Of a stretch of 64,000 bases of DNA, positions 25,335-34,140 are shown in pieces. Source of the DNA: JACCVG01 sp963790245 (GTDB lineage Bacteria > Actinomycetota > Thermoleophilia > Solirubrobacterales > Thermoleophilaceae). Location of the stretch: the NCBI GenBank assembly GCA_963790245.1, contig CAWBNP010000002.1, forward strand, positions 1,922,001 to 1,986,000. Reading direction: 5' to 3'. Within the stretch, counting starts at the first letter, position 1, and the number at the start of each line of letters is the position of its first letter. Both the position numbers and the translations under genes were made by a program. The notes under the pieces are model-generated. The model was not told the origin of the DNA. It searched no databases and worked only from the letters and a program-made list of their open reading frames with translations.

Positions 25335-26141
25335 GCGGGCGCACCTGGCTGCGAGGTTCCGACGGAGTGGATCTCGAGCTTCGGCGAGATCGTCAAGTTC
25401 GGCGTGACGCGTCATCGGCGAGGTGCTTCGGCGGGCGCGTCTTCAAGTTCTTCGGCGAGGGGCTGCGCCAGGCGGGCATCCTGATCCTCGGCTCGGCGCT
25501 GGTCATCTGCGGACTCGCCTTCATCCTCGGCCTTACGTGCGGTCTCGAAGGGCGCCTACTTCAACCGATCGGTCGGCTCGCCCGCGCTACGCCGGGGTCT
25601 TCTCGGCCTGGTGCGACCTGCGCGAGGTCATCCCGTACGCCTGGGGGTACATGCTCTCGGCGAAGGTCGGCACCGGCATCGTGGCCGAGATCGGCGCCGC
25701 GCGGATCACCGACGAGGTCGACGCGCTCGAGGTCATGGGCATCAGCTCGATGACGTTCCTCTGCGCGACCCGCCTGTTCGCGGCGATCGTGGTCTTCCCG
25801 TTCCTCTACATCAGCGCGATCGGCGTCGGCTTCTTCGCCTCTTACCTCGCGGTGGTCCAGCAGATCGGTGAGGTCAGCTCGGGTGGCTTCTTCCTGATCT
25901 TCTGGATGTTCCAGAACCCGCCCGACTTCTTGTTCTCGATCATCAAGGCGATGGCGATGGCCTTCGCGATCGTCGTCGTCGGGCTCTACTACGGCTACAC
26001 GGCCAGCGGCGGTCCCGGTCGGGTGTGGGAACGGCGACGGCCAAGTCGATGGTGCTCAATACCGTGCTCGTGCATCTGATCGGGATGCTCGGCACACAGA
26101 TCTTCTGGGGGCAGGACCCACGAGCCCCCGTCGGCGGCTAG
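25331..26141 (+). CDS. MlaE/YrbE family ABC permease (second, frameshifted)
   Basis: About 268 residues. GTG 25331 overlaps the first permease stop (GTGA). FGEGLRQAGILILGSALVIC and GLAFILGL form the first helix; WGYMLSAKVGTGIVAEIGAARITDEVDALEVMGI is the coupling segment and YISAIGVGFFASYLAVV and VVVGLYYGYTASGGP the later helices. The C-terminus HLIGMLGTQIFWGQDP is in another frame. Frames change near 25360, 25410, 25570, 25590 and 26025. Two different MlaE subunits side by side resemble actinobacterial YrbE1A/YrbE1B. Confidence 0.85.
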
Positions 26142-26164
26142 AACCGAAAGTCCAGGAGGAGAAG

Positions 26165-27134
26165 TTGACCGAAGAGAACCGCCCGCACGACCAGATTCGC
26201 CGAGCCGACGGAGACCGAGTCGCGCCCGAGGAGCAAGGTCACGCACTCCGAAACTCCCGAGCCGTCCGGGCGATACGACCCGAACGAGGCCGATATCCCA
26301 GCCAACATCGTCGACCAGACGCGCGAGGGTGAGGACCCCTATCAGTGGCACACCGGCCTACAGCCGGCCGCACGGCTCGACCGACGCGGTCGAGTTCATC
26401 GACGTCAAGAAGTCCTTCGGCCGCAACACGATCCTGAACGGCCTCAACCTCGGCATTCCGGACAACCAGATCTCGATGATCCTCGGCCCGTCGGGCACCG
26501 GCAAGTCGGTGTGCATCAAGCACATGGTCGGACTGCTCTACCCCGATGAGGGCGACGTGCTCGTCCACGGCGAGTCCGTGCCGAACATGGCCGACGAGGA
26601 GCTCTTCGAGATGCGCAAGAAGTTCGGCGTCCTCTTCCAGGACGGCGCGCTGTTCGGCTCGATGAACCTCTGGGACAACGTGGCCTTCCCGCTCCGTCAG
26701 CACACCGACAAGGGCGAGGAGGAGATCACCGACATCGTCGACAGCCGGCTCGAGCGAGGTCGGCCTCGCAGGCGCCACCGACAAGATGCCGAACGAGCTC
26801 TCGGGCGGCATGCGCAAGCGCGCCGGCTTCGCGCGGGCGCTCGTGCTCGACCCCGAGCATCGTGCTCTTCGACGAGCCCGACTCGGGTCTCGACCCGGTG
26901 CGTACCGCTCTGCTCTGCGAGCTGATCAAGGAGATCCACGACGAGAACGGCGGCGCCTACGTCGTCATCACCCACGACATCATGTCCGCCCGTCGCGTGG
27001 CCGACTACATCTCGGTGCTCTGGAAGGGTCGGATCGTGGAGCAGGGCCCGGCATCCGAGCTGTTCGATTCGCCGAACCAGTTCGTACGCCAGTTTCTGAG
27101 CGGTGAGGCAGCGGGCCCACTGGGCATGGAGTAA
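26165..27134 (+). CDS. MlaF-type ABC transporter ATP-binding protein (frameshifted)
   Basis: About 320 residues: an unusual N-terminal extension of about 75 residues rich in charged residues, then VEFIDVKKSFGRNTILNGLNL, Walker A GPSGTGKSVCIKHM, Q-loop FGVLFQDGALFGSM, signature PNELSGGMRKRAGFARAL, Walker B IVLFDEPDSGLDPVR and the switch His in YVVITHDIMSA. Frames change near 26200-26240, 26345, 26755 and 26865. FQDGALF is typical of MlaF. The start TTG 26165 follows AGGAGGAGA. It powers the two MlaE permeases. Confidence 0.86.
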
Positions 27135-27150
27135 GGCGGGCCGGCTCCCC

Positions 27151-27156
27151 TAACCT
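27151..27156 (+). promoter_or_regulatory. -10 element, leaderless promoter of the RND gene
   Basis: TAACCT six bases before GTG 27163. It suggests the RND gene also has its own start in addition to operon read-through. Confidence 0.45.
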
Positions 27157-27162
27157 GAGGGG

Positions 27163-29876
27163 GTGCTGAAGGGAGAGTTCTTCGAGCGGGTCGTGCGGGC
27201 GGTCTACCGCGGCACGACGTTGACGATCGTGGTCGCGGCGGTGCTCGCCGCCGCGGGGGCGTTCTGGCCGTCGGCTTGCAGCCGAGCACGGCGATCGACA
27301 CGCTGGTCGATCGGAATTCGCGGAGTTCGTCGCGACCGAGGCTGCGCGGACGGTTCGGCGATGACGCTGTGGTGATCCTCGTGCGCGGCGATCTCCAGAG
27401 CACGCTGCTGACTCCCGATCTCGGCCGGCTGCGCGACTTCGAGGACTGCATCGCGGCCTCACCCCGCGGGCTGCAGATCCCCGAGCGGCCGGCGCTCGAG
27501 TGCGACGAGCTCGCCGAGCTCGCGCCGGCAAAGGTCGTTTACGGCCCGGGGACGTTCATCGGGCGAGCGGCCGATGAGCTCGCGGCCAGCTTCAGGAGCA
27601 GCTGGGTGCCCAGGAGCAGCGGGCCACCGCAGCGGCCGACCAGGCGCGCGCCGAGGCTCGCAAGGCGGGCCGGACCCCGGCCGAGCAGCGAGCCGCGGCC
27701 GCCGAGGCGAGGAGCGCAGTCGAGCAGGAGTTTCAGCAGCAGGTCATCGGTCTCGCCCTGAAGTACAACCTGCGCGGCCCGCCGTCGATCAGTGATCCGC
27801 AGTTCGTCTCGCGACTCGTCTTCGACACGAGCAAGGGCGTCAACGTCCCGAAGGCCCGCTTCTCCTACCTGTTCCCCTCCAGCCAGGCCGCCCTGATCCA
27901 GGTGCGGCTGCGCCCCGACATGACCGAGGCAGAGCGTGAACGGGCGATCGACCTGATCAGAGAAGCCGCCGACCTCCCGCGCTTCCAACCGCAGCGCGGT
28001 GGCGAGTAGGTGGTCACCGGGGTGCCGGTGGTGGTCGACTCCCTGGCGGCTGCGATCGAGCGGTCGCTGATCGTGCTGCTGATCGGCTCGGTACTCGTCA
28101 TGGCCGCAACGCTCGCGCTCGTCTTCCGCTCGCCCCACCGGTTGCTGCCGCTGGTCCTCGCGCTCGGCGCGGCGGCGGTCAGCTTCGGCCTCGTAGCTCT
28201 GGCCGGGGCGAGGGCTGACGATGGCGTCGGTCGCGGCGTTGCCCGTGATGATCGGATTGGCCGTTGACTACGCGATTCAGTTCCAGTCGCGCTTCAACGA
28301 GCGGCGGGCGGCGGGGGATGCTCCGGCAGACCGCGGCGCCCGCTGCCGCGCGCGCCGGCGCACCGACGATCGCAACGGCGGGGCTCGCCACCTCGGTCGG
28401 GCTTCCTCGTCGCTGTTGCTCTCGCCGGTCCCGATGGTGCGCGGCTTCGGCCTGATCGTCGTGCTCGGCGTCGCGGTCGCCCTCGGGTTGCGCTCTGACC
28501 GTGGGCTTCGCGGCTCTGGCGCGGCTCGGCGAGCGACCGCCGCGTCCGGATGATCTCCCGCCGATCCTGCCCCGTCTGCGGAGCTGGCTCTCCAGCGCCG
28601 GCGAGCGGCTTGCCGGGGGCTCGCCGGGACGGCGGGCCGGCGCGCTGGGTTCCGCCCTCGGCGCGCGGGTCGTGGAAGTCTGGCGCGCCGCGCTTCGCGT
28701 GTCGGTGCAGCAGCCGCGACGGGTGCTCGCGATCGGCTTGGCGCTCGCCGTGCTCGGCTGGGTCGCCGATACGCAACTCGAGGTCGTCTCCGACATTCGC
28801 GAGCTCGTTCCCCAGCGACCTCCCCGCGCTGCAGGACATCAACGCCCTCCAGAGCGCTACCGGGGTGTCGGGCCAGATCGACGTGACGGTTCGCTCGGAT
28901 CGGTTGACCGACCCCGACGTGCTCGCGTGGATGGCCGATCTTCGCCAGCGCGTCCTCGGCGAGCACGGCTACCAGGAGGGCGATACGTGCGGCCAGGGCG
29001 AGGGCGCCCCGGAGCTTTGCCCCGGCCCGTCGCTCGACGAGCTGCTCGGCGCCGCACAGGGCGGAACGCCGGAACAGATCGACGCCGTCCTCGACGCCGT
29101 TCCGCCGTACTTCCTCCAGTCGGTCCTCAGCCCCGAGCGCGACGTCGCGAACCTGGCCTTCGGAATTCGGCTGATGCCGCTCGAGCGCCAGGAGGCGGTG
29201 ATCTCCGAGATCGAGGAACAGCTCGATCCGCCGGCCGGGGTCGAGGCCGCGGTCACCGGTCTGCCCGTGCTGGCCGCGCGCGCGAACGCGGAGCTGTCAG
29301 CGCCCGGCGCACGGCTGCTCGCGGTGCTGATCGGTCTGGTGGCCGTGTTCGCGGTCCTGCTGCTGGTCAGGCGCGATCGACGGGCAGCCGCGCTGCCCTT
29401 GATCCCGATCGCGATGGCGACCGGCTGGGCGGCGCTTGCGCTGTTCATCCTGCGCGTGCCGCTCAACCCGATGTCGGCAGCACTCGGCGCGGTCGTGATC
29501 GCGATCTCCACCGAGTTCAGCGTGCTGCTCTCAGCGCGCTATCGCGAGGAGCGCGCGGCCGGGGCAAGCGCCCAGCGGGCGGTAGAGCTCGCCTACGGAT
29601 CGACGGGTGCCGCGGTGCTTCGCATCGGGGCTGACGGCGACCGCCGGCTTCGCGGTGCTGATCGCCTCCGACATCCGGATGCTGCGCGATTTCGGGGTGG
29701 TTACGGTGATCGGTCTGGGGGTGTCATTGATCGGGGTGATGGTGGTGCTCCCGGCGGCGCTTGTCTGGGTGGAGGGGCGCGGCCGGTTCAGCGTCCGCGA
29801 CCTTGATCCACGCGGTCCGGTGAGCGGCCTCGCCGAACGTGCCCGTCTCGCCCGCCCGTGGCGCAACCGTGCCTGA
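27163..29876 (+). CDS. RND superfamily transporter (MMPL/hydrophobe exporter type, frameshifted)
   Basis: About 905 residues, two-fold symmetric. N-terminal helix VAAVLAAAGAVLAVGL, first extracytoplasmic loop beginning STAIDTLVDR and carrying an Ala/Glu/Gln-rich coiled coil (about residues 145-200), then SLIVLLIGSVLVMAATLALVF, LPVMIGLAVDYAIQFQSRFNE (the RND proton-relay Asp in GLAVDYAIQF), and a second half with QDINALQSATGVSGQIDVTV and AVVIAISTEFSVLLSARYREE. The apparent stop at 28008 and others are frame changes (also near 27265, 27330, 27600, 28215, 28310, 28400, 28500, 28815, 29630). Resembles MmpL/HpnN-type lipid transporters. It follows the MlaF gene directly. Confidence 0.85.
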
Positions 29877-30507
29877 GTCGCCACCCGAGACGCCACCCGC
29901 CCCTCGCTACACGTGGGTCGTCGGGCTCGGCGCGCTGGTCGTGATCGCTGCCGTGCTGATCAACTCGGTCCCCAACTCCGGGCGCGGCATTCGCGGCTTG
30001 CCGCCGGGTACCGCGGCACCCCAGTTCACCGCCAGCGCGGCCCTTTCGGGCCGGCCCGGTGACGCCAACGTCCGCCAGACCGAGGGCGGGACCGAGGAGG
30101 ATGGCGCCGTGCCGGCCTGCGAGGTCTCCGACCCGCAGACGGTCAGCAGCTGCTCGCTGCGTTCGGCTCCTCTCGTGCTCACCTTCGTGACAGCCGGCTG
30201 CGAGCAGCAGCTCGACCGGGTACAGGCGATCGCGGAGGAGCACCCGCAGATCAACTTCGGGGGGGTCCTGGTTGGGATGGACGCGGCCGAGTCCCAGCAG
30301 GTCGCTCGCGCTGGTGGCTGGCGGTTCCCGCTCGCCGCCGATCCAGACGCTGCGGTTTTCAACCTCTACCGGGTCGCCGACTGTCCCTCGACCGTGTTCG
30401 CGGACGGGCGAGGCAAGATCGCCGCGACCCGCCTCGGTCCCCTGTCGGAAGCCGGCCTGGAGGCCGAGATCGAGATGCTGAAGACTGACGGGTCGGATGG
30501 GCGTTGA
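29869..30507 (+). CDS. Membrane-anchored thioredoxin-like protein without CxxC
   Basis: 212 residues from GTG 29869, overlapping the RND stop by eight bases. One N-terminal membrane helix (VVGLGALVVIAAVLINSV), a Gly/Pro linker with PGTAAPQFTASAALSG as in TlpA/ResA-like proteins, then VLTFVTAGCEQQLDRVQAIAEE where a WCxxC active site would be expected. Only one Cys remains at that place (AGCEQQ). NLYRVADCPSTVFADGRGKIA gives the cis-Pro strand. The fold fits extracytoplasmic thioredoxin-like proteins but the disulfide chemistry must differ or be absent. Confidence 0.72.
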   Translation: MPESPPETPPAPRYTWVVGLGALVVIAAVLINSVPNSGRGIRGLPPGTAAPQFTASAALSGRPGDANVRQTEGGTEEDGAVPACEVSDPQTVSSCSLRSAPLVLTFVTAGCEQQLDRVQAIAEEHPQINFGGVLVGMDAAESQQVARAGGWRFPLAADPDAAVFNLYRVADCPSTVFADGRGKIAATRLGPLSEAGLEAEIEMLKTDGSDGR

Positions 30508-31156
30508 CGCGGAACTGCGGGCCGGACGGATCGCGGGCGAGCTCGCGGACGAGTTTCCCGATCTCGCCCTTACCTACATACGGGTCGACGCTCCGCCGCG
30601 GGGCTTTCGCTCGCGCAGCACTCCGGCGGTCAAGGACCGGTTGCGGGGTCTCTCGAACCGGGTCACCGGCGGCCGCGCGGTCAACTTCCGCAAGGAGGAG
30701 GTTCCCGCCGCCTACCGGGTCTTCTCGCGCCAGATCGGGCTCGATCCCGACACCCATCCGACGCCCCCGGAAGAGCTCTTGCTTCAGCGGATGCAGCTCG
30801 GCGAGTTTCACAGCAAGAACAAGCTGGTCGACGCTCTGATCGTCGGGATGGCCGAGACCTCGGTGGCGCTGACCGCCTTCGACGCGGCCGCGGTCGCCGG
30901 GCGGCCCGGACTGCGTCTCGCGGGATCGAACGAGACGCTCGGCGGGGGCGAGCAGGACTTCCCGCTGATCGACCGCCAGATCGTGATCGCCGACGATCGC
31001 CGCGCGCTCGGCGTCCTGTTCGGCGCGCTCGCCGAAGGGCTCGAGCCGACAAAGGAGACGGAGTCGGTGTTGATCGCGGCGATCTCGGTCAAAGGGGTCC
31101 CGAGCGTCACCGTCGCCGAGGCGCTCTGGAACGTCCAGCAGGTCCTGAACGCCTGA
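30497..31156 (+). CDS. B3/B4 tRNA-binding domain protein
   Basis: 219 residues. A stand-alone version of the B3/B4 domain of phenylalanyl-tRNA synthetase beta (COG3382): FRKEEVPAAYRVFSRQIGLDP, PPEELLLQRMQLGEF, SKNKLVDALIVGMAETSVALTAFD and IADDRRALGVLFGAL. In the synthetase this domain hydrolyses misacylated tRNA; the free forms are presumed editing or amino-acid-binding proteins. ATG 30497 overlaps the preceding gene by 11 bases, so it belongs to the same transcript. Confidence 0.85.
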   Translation: MGVDAELRAGRIAGELADEFPDLALTYIRVDAPPRGFRSRSTPAVKDRLRGLSNRVTGGRAVNFRKEEVPAAYRVFSRQIGLDPDTHPTPPEELLLQRMQLGEFHSKNKLVDALIVGMAETSVALTAFDAAAVAGRPGLRLAGSNETLGGGEQDFPLIDRQIVIADDRRALGVLFGALAEGLEPTKETESVLIAAISVKGVPSVTVAEALWNVQQVLNA

Positions 31157-31220
31157 GCCAGACGCCTGGAGCGGCACCTGCCTTTGGTAAGGTGAGACCT
31201 CTCCAACGGAGGAGCAGGTC

Positions 31221-31736
31221 GTGCAGGAATTGATCGATCGAGAGAGTCAGCTGGCGCCGCACCTGTTGCTGCCCGGCACGGTGGAGGTCGACGACGCCGC
31301 AGCCCGTCGCTCGCTGCACCGCCAGATCGAAAAGCTCGAGGGCGAGCTCAGTTCGTTGTTCTGCTCCGCCTACCCGCGTCAGGGGTTCGAATGGCAGGTC
31401 GGCTCGTTCCGGGCCGGGCGGATCCTCTCGCTCGGCCAGCTCGAAGAGGTACGCGACCGGCTGCTCGACCGGCTGCGTGAGAATCGTGAAGCGTTCAGCG
31501 AGCGCTCGCAGGTCGAGGACCAGAAGCGTCGCCTGATCGAAGAGATGATGCTCGACCCCGCGGCCCACCGCTGGGAGCGCGTCTCAAACGCCGAGATCGG
31601 CGAGCCCGGTTGCCACCACTGGCACGTCCGACCGCGCCACGGGCTGATCGGGTTGCTCCGCGGCTGGTGGCACGTCGTCATCTCTTCCGGCTGTCCGTTA
31701 GCCATGGGGGCTTGCGGCCCCCGCCCGATCTTCTGA
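31221..31736 (+). CDS. Conserved hypothetical protein with CHHWHV motif
   Basis: 171 residues from GTG 31221 with GGAGGAG eight bases upstream. Residues 28-110 are a charged helical region (SLHRQIEKLEGELSSLF, QLEEVRDRLLDRLRENRE). The C-terminal third is striking: EIGEPGCHHWHVRPRHGLIGLLRGWWHVVISSGCPLA, with a Cys-His-His-Trp-His cluster that could bind a metal. A strong hairpin at 31706-31722 lies inside the predicted last codons, so the true stop may be near 31700. No family name can be given. Confidence 0.65.
   Translation: MQELIDRESQLAPHLLLPGTVEVDDAAARRSLHRQIEKLEGELSSLFCSAYPRQGFEWQVGSFRAGRILSLGQLEEVRDRLLDRLRENREAFSERSQVEDQKRRLIEEMMLDPAAHRWERVSNAEIGEPGCHHWHVRPRHGLIGLLRGWWHVVISSGCPLAMGACGPRPIF
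31706..31722 (+). terminator. Candidate hairpin terminator
   Basis: Perfect six-base arms GGGGGC and GCCCCC around a five-base loop, followed by a weak T run (ATCTTCT). It lies at the 3' end of the CHHWHV gene. Confidence 0.4.
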
Positions 31737-31754
31737 CCGCGACAATCACCGCCG

Positions 31755-32264
31755 ATGGGTAAGCGCACGCGCAAACGCGCCACCGATGGCTCCTCCCGGG
31801 CCGCTCGCGACGAGCTGCGCGCCGAGCAGGCTCCGGCCTCCGGTCATGCGAGGAGCCCACGGCCGCGACGCGGAGGTGAGCGTCCGTCTGCGCCCTGGGG
31901 ATCGTTCCCGCTGACCGAACTCGTCGTGCTGCTCGGTATCGGGCTGTGCATCGTGGGGTTCGCAATCGGGATCACCTCCGGCCGTGGCCAGACCACGTTT
32001 ATCGCTGGCATGGTGCTCGGCTCGCTTGCCGGCCTCGAGATGGCGATCCGTGACCACTACGCCGGCTACCGCTCCCACACCACGATGCTCGCAGGCGCGT
32101 GTGCTGTTCCGACGATGATCGGGGCGAGCCTGCTGCTCTCCGAGGTCGCCCCGGGGCTACCGATCTGGGTGGTGGCTGCCGTCGGCGTAGTTGTCTTCGG
32201 CGTGACCTGGCCGCTGTTCCGGCGGACCTTCCAGCAGCGCTCCGGGGGCGCCGGCTTCCGCTGA
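31755..32264 (+). CDS. Small membrane protein with four helices
   Basis: 169 residues. The first 50 are basic and Pro/Arg-rich (KRTRKRATDGSSRAARDEL), cytoplasmic by the positive-inside rule. Four hydrophobic helices follow: LTELVVLLGIGLCIVGFAIGI, FIAGMVLGSLAGLE, MLAGACAVPTMIGASLLL and IWVVAAVGVVVFGVTWPLF. No recognised family; a structural or unknown transport role. It converges on the mIHF gene with a hairpin between. Confidence 0.6.
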   Translation: MGKRTRKRATDGSSRAARDELRAEQAPASGHARSPRPRRGGERPSAPWGSFPLTELVVLLGIGLCIVGFAIGITSGRGQTTFIAGMVLGSLAGLEMAIRDHYAGYRSHTTMLAGACAVPTMIGASLLLSEVAPGLPIWVVAAVGVVVFGVTWPLFRRTFQQRSGGAGFR

Positions 32265-32269
32265 GCGCC

Positions 32270-32293
32270 GGCCCCCCGCGGCCGCGAGGGGCC
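32270..32293. terminator. Candidate bidirectional terminator
   Basis: Inverted repeat GGCCCC/GGGGCC extended by CGC/GCG with one mismatch and a four-base loop, exactly between two convergent stops. No U-tract. Confidence 0.5.
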
Positions 32294-32655
32294 TAGACCG
32301 CTACGAGCGCTCGTTCTCGTACGCGGTCGGCTCCCGGTCCCTTCGCAGTCATCAGAGCAGCAAGGGCGACGCGCTGGCGCTCGGTCATCGTTCCAATCCG
32401 CTTGTTCTCCGGGATCCCGATCGAGAGCAGCAGCCGCCGGCAGCGCGCACGACCCCAGCGACGCTGGCTCATGAGCAGCTCTGAAATCGACATGCTCTCG
32501 ACTTCCCACGGCAGGTCGAGCACGGTCTCGGCAACCCCTGCGGTTCCGGCTGCGATCTGTCGCTTGAGCTCCGCTCGTGCCAGGCGTACTCGGTTTGCGT
32601 GTTCAAGCGCGCGCAGGTGCTGCGGCGCCGCGGCCGGCATGGCGATGTCGCCCAT
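32293..32655 (-). CDS. Actinobacterial integration host factor (mIHF-like)
   Basis: 120 residues. ANRVRLARAELKRQIAAGTAGVAETVL corresponds to the mycobacterial/Streptomyces IHF N-terminal helix, SISELLMSQRRWGRARCRRLLLSIGIPENKRIGTMTERQRVAL to its helix-two-turn-helix DNA-binding domain. This nucleoid protein bends DNA and is not related to E. coli IHF. Length is slightly above the usual 105-110. ATG 32655 has GGGGGGAG upstream. The same fold in S13-like proteins is a distant alternative. Confidence 0.88.
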   Translation of the reverse strand: MGDIAMPAAAPQHLRALEHANRVRLARAELKRQIAAGTAGVAETVLDLPWEVESMSISELLMSQRRWGRARCRRLLLSIGIPENKRIGTMTERQRVALAALMTAKGPGADRVRERALVAV

Positions 32656-32855
32656 TGAGGCTCCCCCCGGAGACGTGGTTTTTCCTATGTGATTCGGCAC
32701 CCGCATCCAAATTCGCCGACACCAACAACGGCCCTTCGCTGGCCTCCCGCGGTGTGGACGGCGGGTCCGATAAGCGAGGAGCCAAGTTATGCGCTCGCGC
32801 CCTCGGCCGTCAACCGCCTAAGAGTCCAGCCACTCGCTAAGAGCGGGCTTTTCGT

Positions 32856-34115
32856 TCAGGCCTCAGATTGTCCAGATTTGGACAAGCTCAGCTGATCGCG
32901 GAGTCGCTCGAAGATCTCAAGGGCGCCGTCGATCTGGTCCGGCTCGTGGGTTGCCATGACGCTCGTGCGCAGCAGCGCACCACCCCGAGGGACGGCCGGG
33001 TAGAGCGCGACGTTGGTGTAGACACCGGCGTCATAGAGGGCCTTCCAGAAGGTCACGGCCTCCCAGTCATCGCCGATCACGACAGGGATGATCGGGGTGA
33101 TCAGCTGGGAGCCGTCGGGCATCGTCGTTGGTTCGACGACGTCGAAGCCGAGCTCGCTCAGGCCGCTGTGCAGCCGGCGCGCGTTGGCGAGCATCCGCTC
33201 GAGCAGGTCGGGGCCTTCGGGGGAGCGGATGATCCGCAGCGCGCCGAGCGCGGCGCCGACCGCCGCGGGGACAGCCGAGGCGGTGAACATGAATGCCCGG
33301 GACTGGATCCGCAGGAAATCGATCACGTCCGCCGGACCGACGATGAAGCCGCCGCAGGAGGCCAGCGACTTGGAGAACGTGCCCATCCGCAGATCGACCT
33401 GATCCTCGACCCCGAAGGCCTCGCTCGCTCCCGCGCCCCGGGCACCGAGCACGCCGACGCCGTGCGCCTCGTCGACCATCAGCCTTGCGCCGTGGGCACG
33501 GCTGAGGCGGGCGACCTCGGGCAGGTCGGGCAGGTCGCCCTCCATCGAGAACACCCCGTCGACGACAACGAGCGTTCCGCCGCCATCGTCTGCCGAACGC
33601 TCGAGCATCTGCTCGAGCTTGTCGAGCCGACCGTGACGGAATGGCCGGATGCGTGCGCGCGAGAGGGTCACGGCGTCGAGGATCGAGGCGTGATCGCCGG
33701 AGTCACAGATCACCGTGTCGCCAGGGCCGAGCAGCGTTCCGATGCAGCCGACGTTGGCGAGGTAGCCGGCGGTGAAGACGATCGCGTCCTCGGTGCCCAT
33801 CCACTCGGCGAGTTCGCGCTCGAGCTCGAGGTGGATCGGCAGCGTTCCGTTGAGGAACCGCGAGCCTGTGACGGCCGTCCCGTAGGTGTCGAGGGCGTCG
33901 CGGGCGGCGGCCGTGACGCGCGGATCGGCCGTCAACCCGAGGTAGTTGTTGGACCCGAGCATGATCCGGTCGGATCCCTCCATCCGGACGACCGGGCCGG
34001 CCGCTCCCTCGAGCACGCGGAAGTAGGGCAGCATGTCCTGTTCCCGTGCGGCGCGCAGCTGCTCGGAGCGATCGTGCTCACGAGTGCGTTCGAAGAGGTC
34101 TATGCGGGTCGTCAT
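32856..34115 (-). CDS. Alpha-oxoamine synthase family (serine palmitoyltransferase/KBL-like)
   Basis: 419 residues, one frame. PLP-dependent fold type I: SNNYLGLTADPRV, TAVTGSRFLNGTLPIHLELE, DSGDHASILDAVTLS, VVVDGVFSMEGDLPDL, MVDEAHGVGVLGARGAG and the PLP-lysine segment GTFSKSLASCGGFIVG. These enzymes condense an amino acid with an acyl-CoA. The SKSLASCGGF form and DGVFSMEGD resemble serine palmitoyltransferase-like and 2-amino-3-ketobutyrate ligase branches more than BioF. No biotin gene is nearby. It is divergent from an acetyltransferase-like gene with start codons 25 bases apart. Confidence 0.85.
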   Translation of the reverse strand: MTTRIDLFERTREHDRSEQLRAAREQDMLPYFRVLEGAAGPVVRMEGSDRIMLGSNNYLGLTADPRVTAAARDALDTYGTAVTGSRFLNGTLPIHLELERELAEWMGTEDAIVFTAGYLANVGCIGTLLGPGDTVICDSGDHASILDAVTLSRARIRPFRHGRLDKLEQMLERSADDGGGTLVVVDGVFSMEGDLPDLPEVARLSRAHGARLMVDEAHGVGVLGARGAGASEAFGVEDQVDLRMGTFSKSLASCGGFIVGPADVIDFLRIQSRAFMFTASAVPAAVGAALGALRIIRSPEGPDLLERMLANARRLHSGLSELGFDVVEPTTMPDGSQLITPIIPVVIGDDWEAVTFWKALYDAGVYTNVALYPAVPRGGALLRTSVMATHEPDQIDGALEIFERLRDQLSLSKSGQSEA

Positions 34116-34127
34116 GCGGTCGGTCGA

Positions 34128-34133
34128 TAAGGT
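34128..34133 (+). promoter_or_regulatory. -10 element, leaderless promoter of the acetyltransferase-like gene
   Basis: TAAGGT seven bases before GTG 34141. It rules out the in-frame ATG at 34114, which would lie upstream of the transcript. Confidence 0.55.
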
Positions 34134-34140
34134 GCCGCGC

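Noticed and set aside
28005..28012. Stop codon splitting the RND transporter into two proteins
   Set aside because: The membrane helix pattern and RND motifs continue at once in another frame, and this patch has many indels.
31380..31400. GGTTCGAAT resembling a tRNA T-loop
   Set aside because: It lies inside a clear coding frame, and no acceptor stem, anticodon arm or D-arm can be paired around it.
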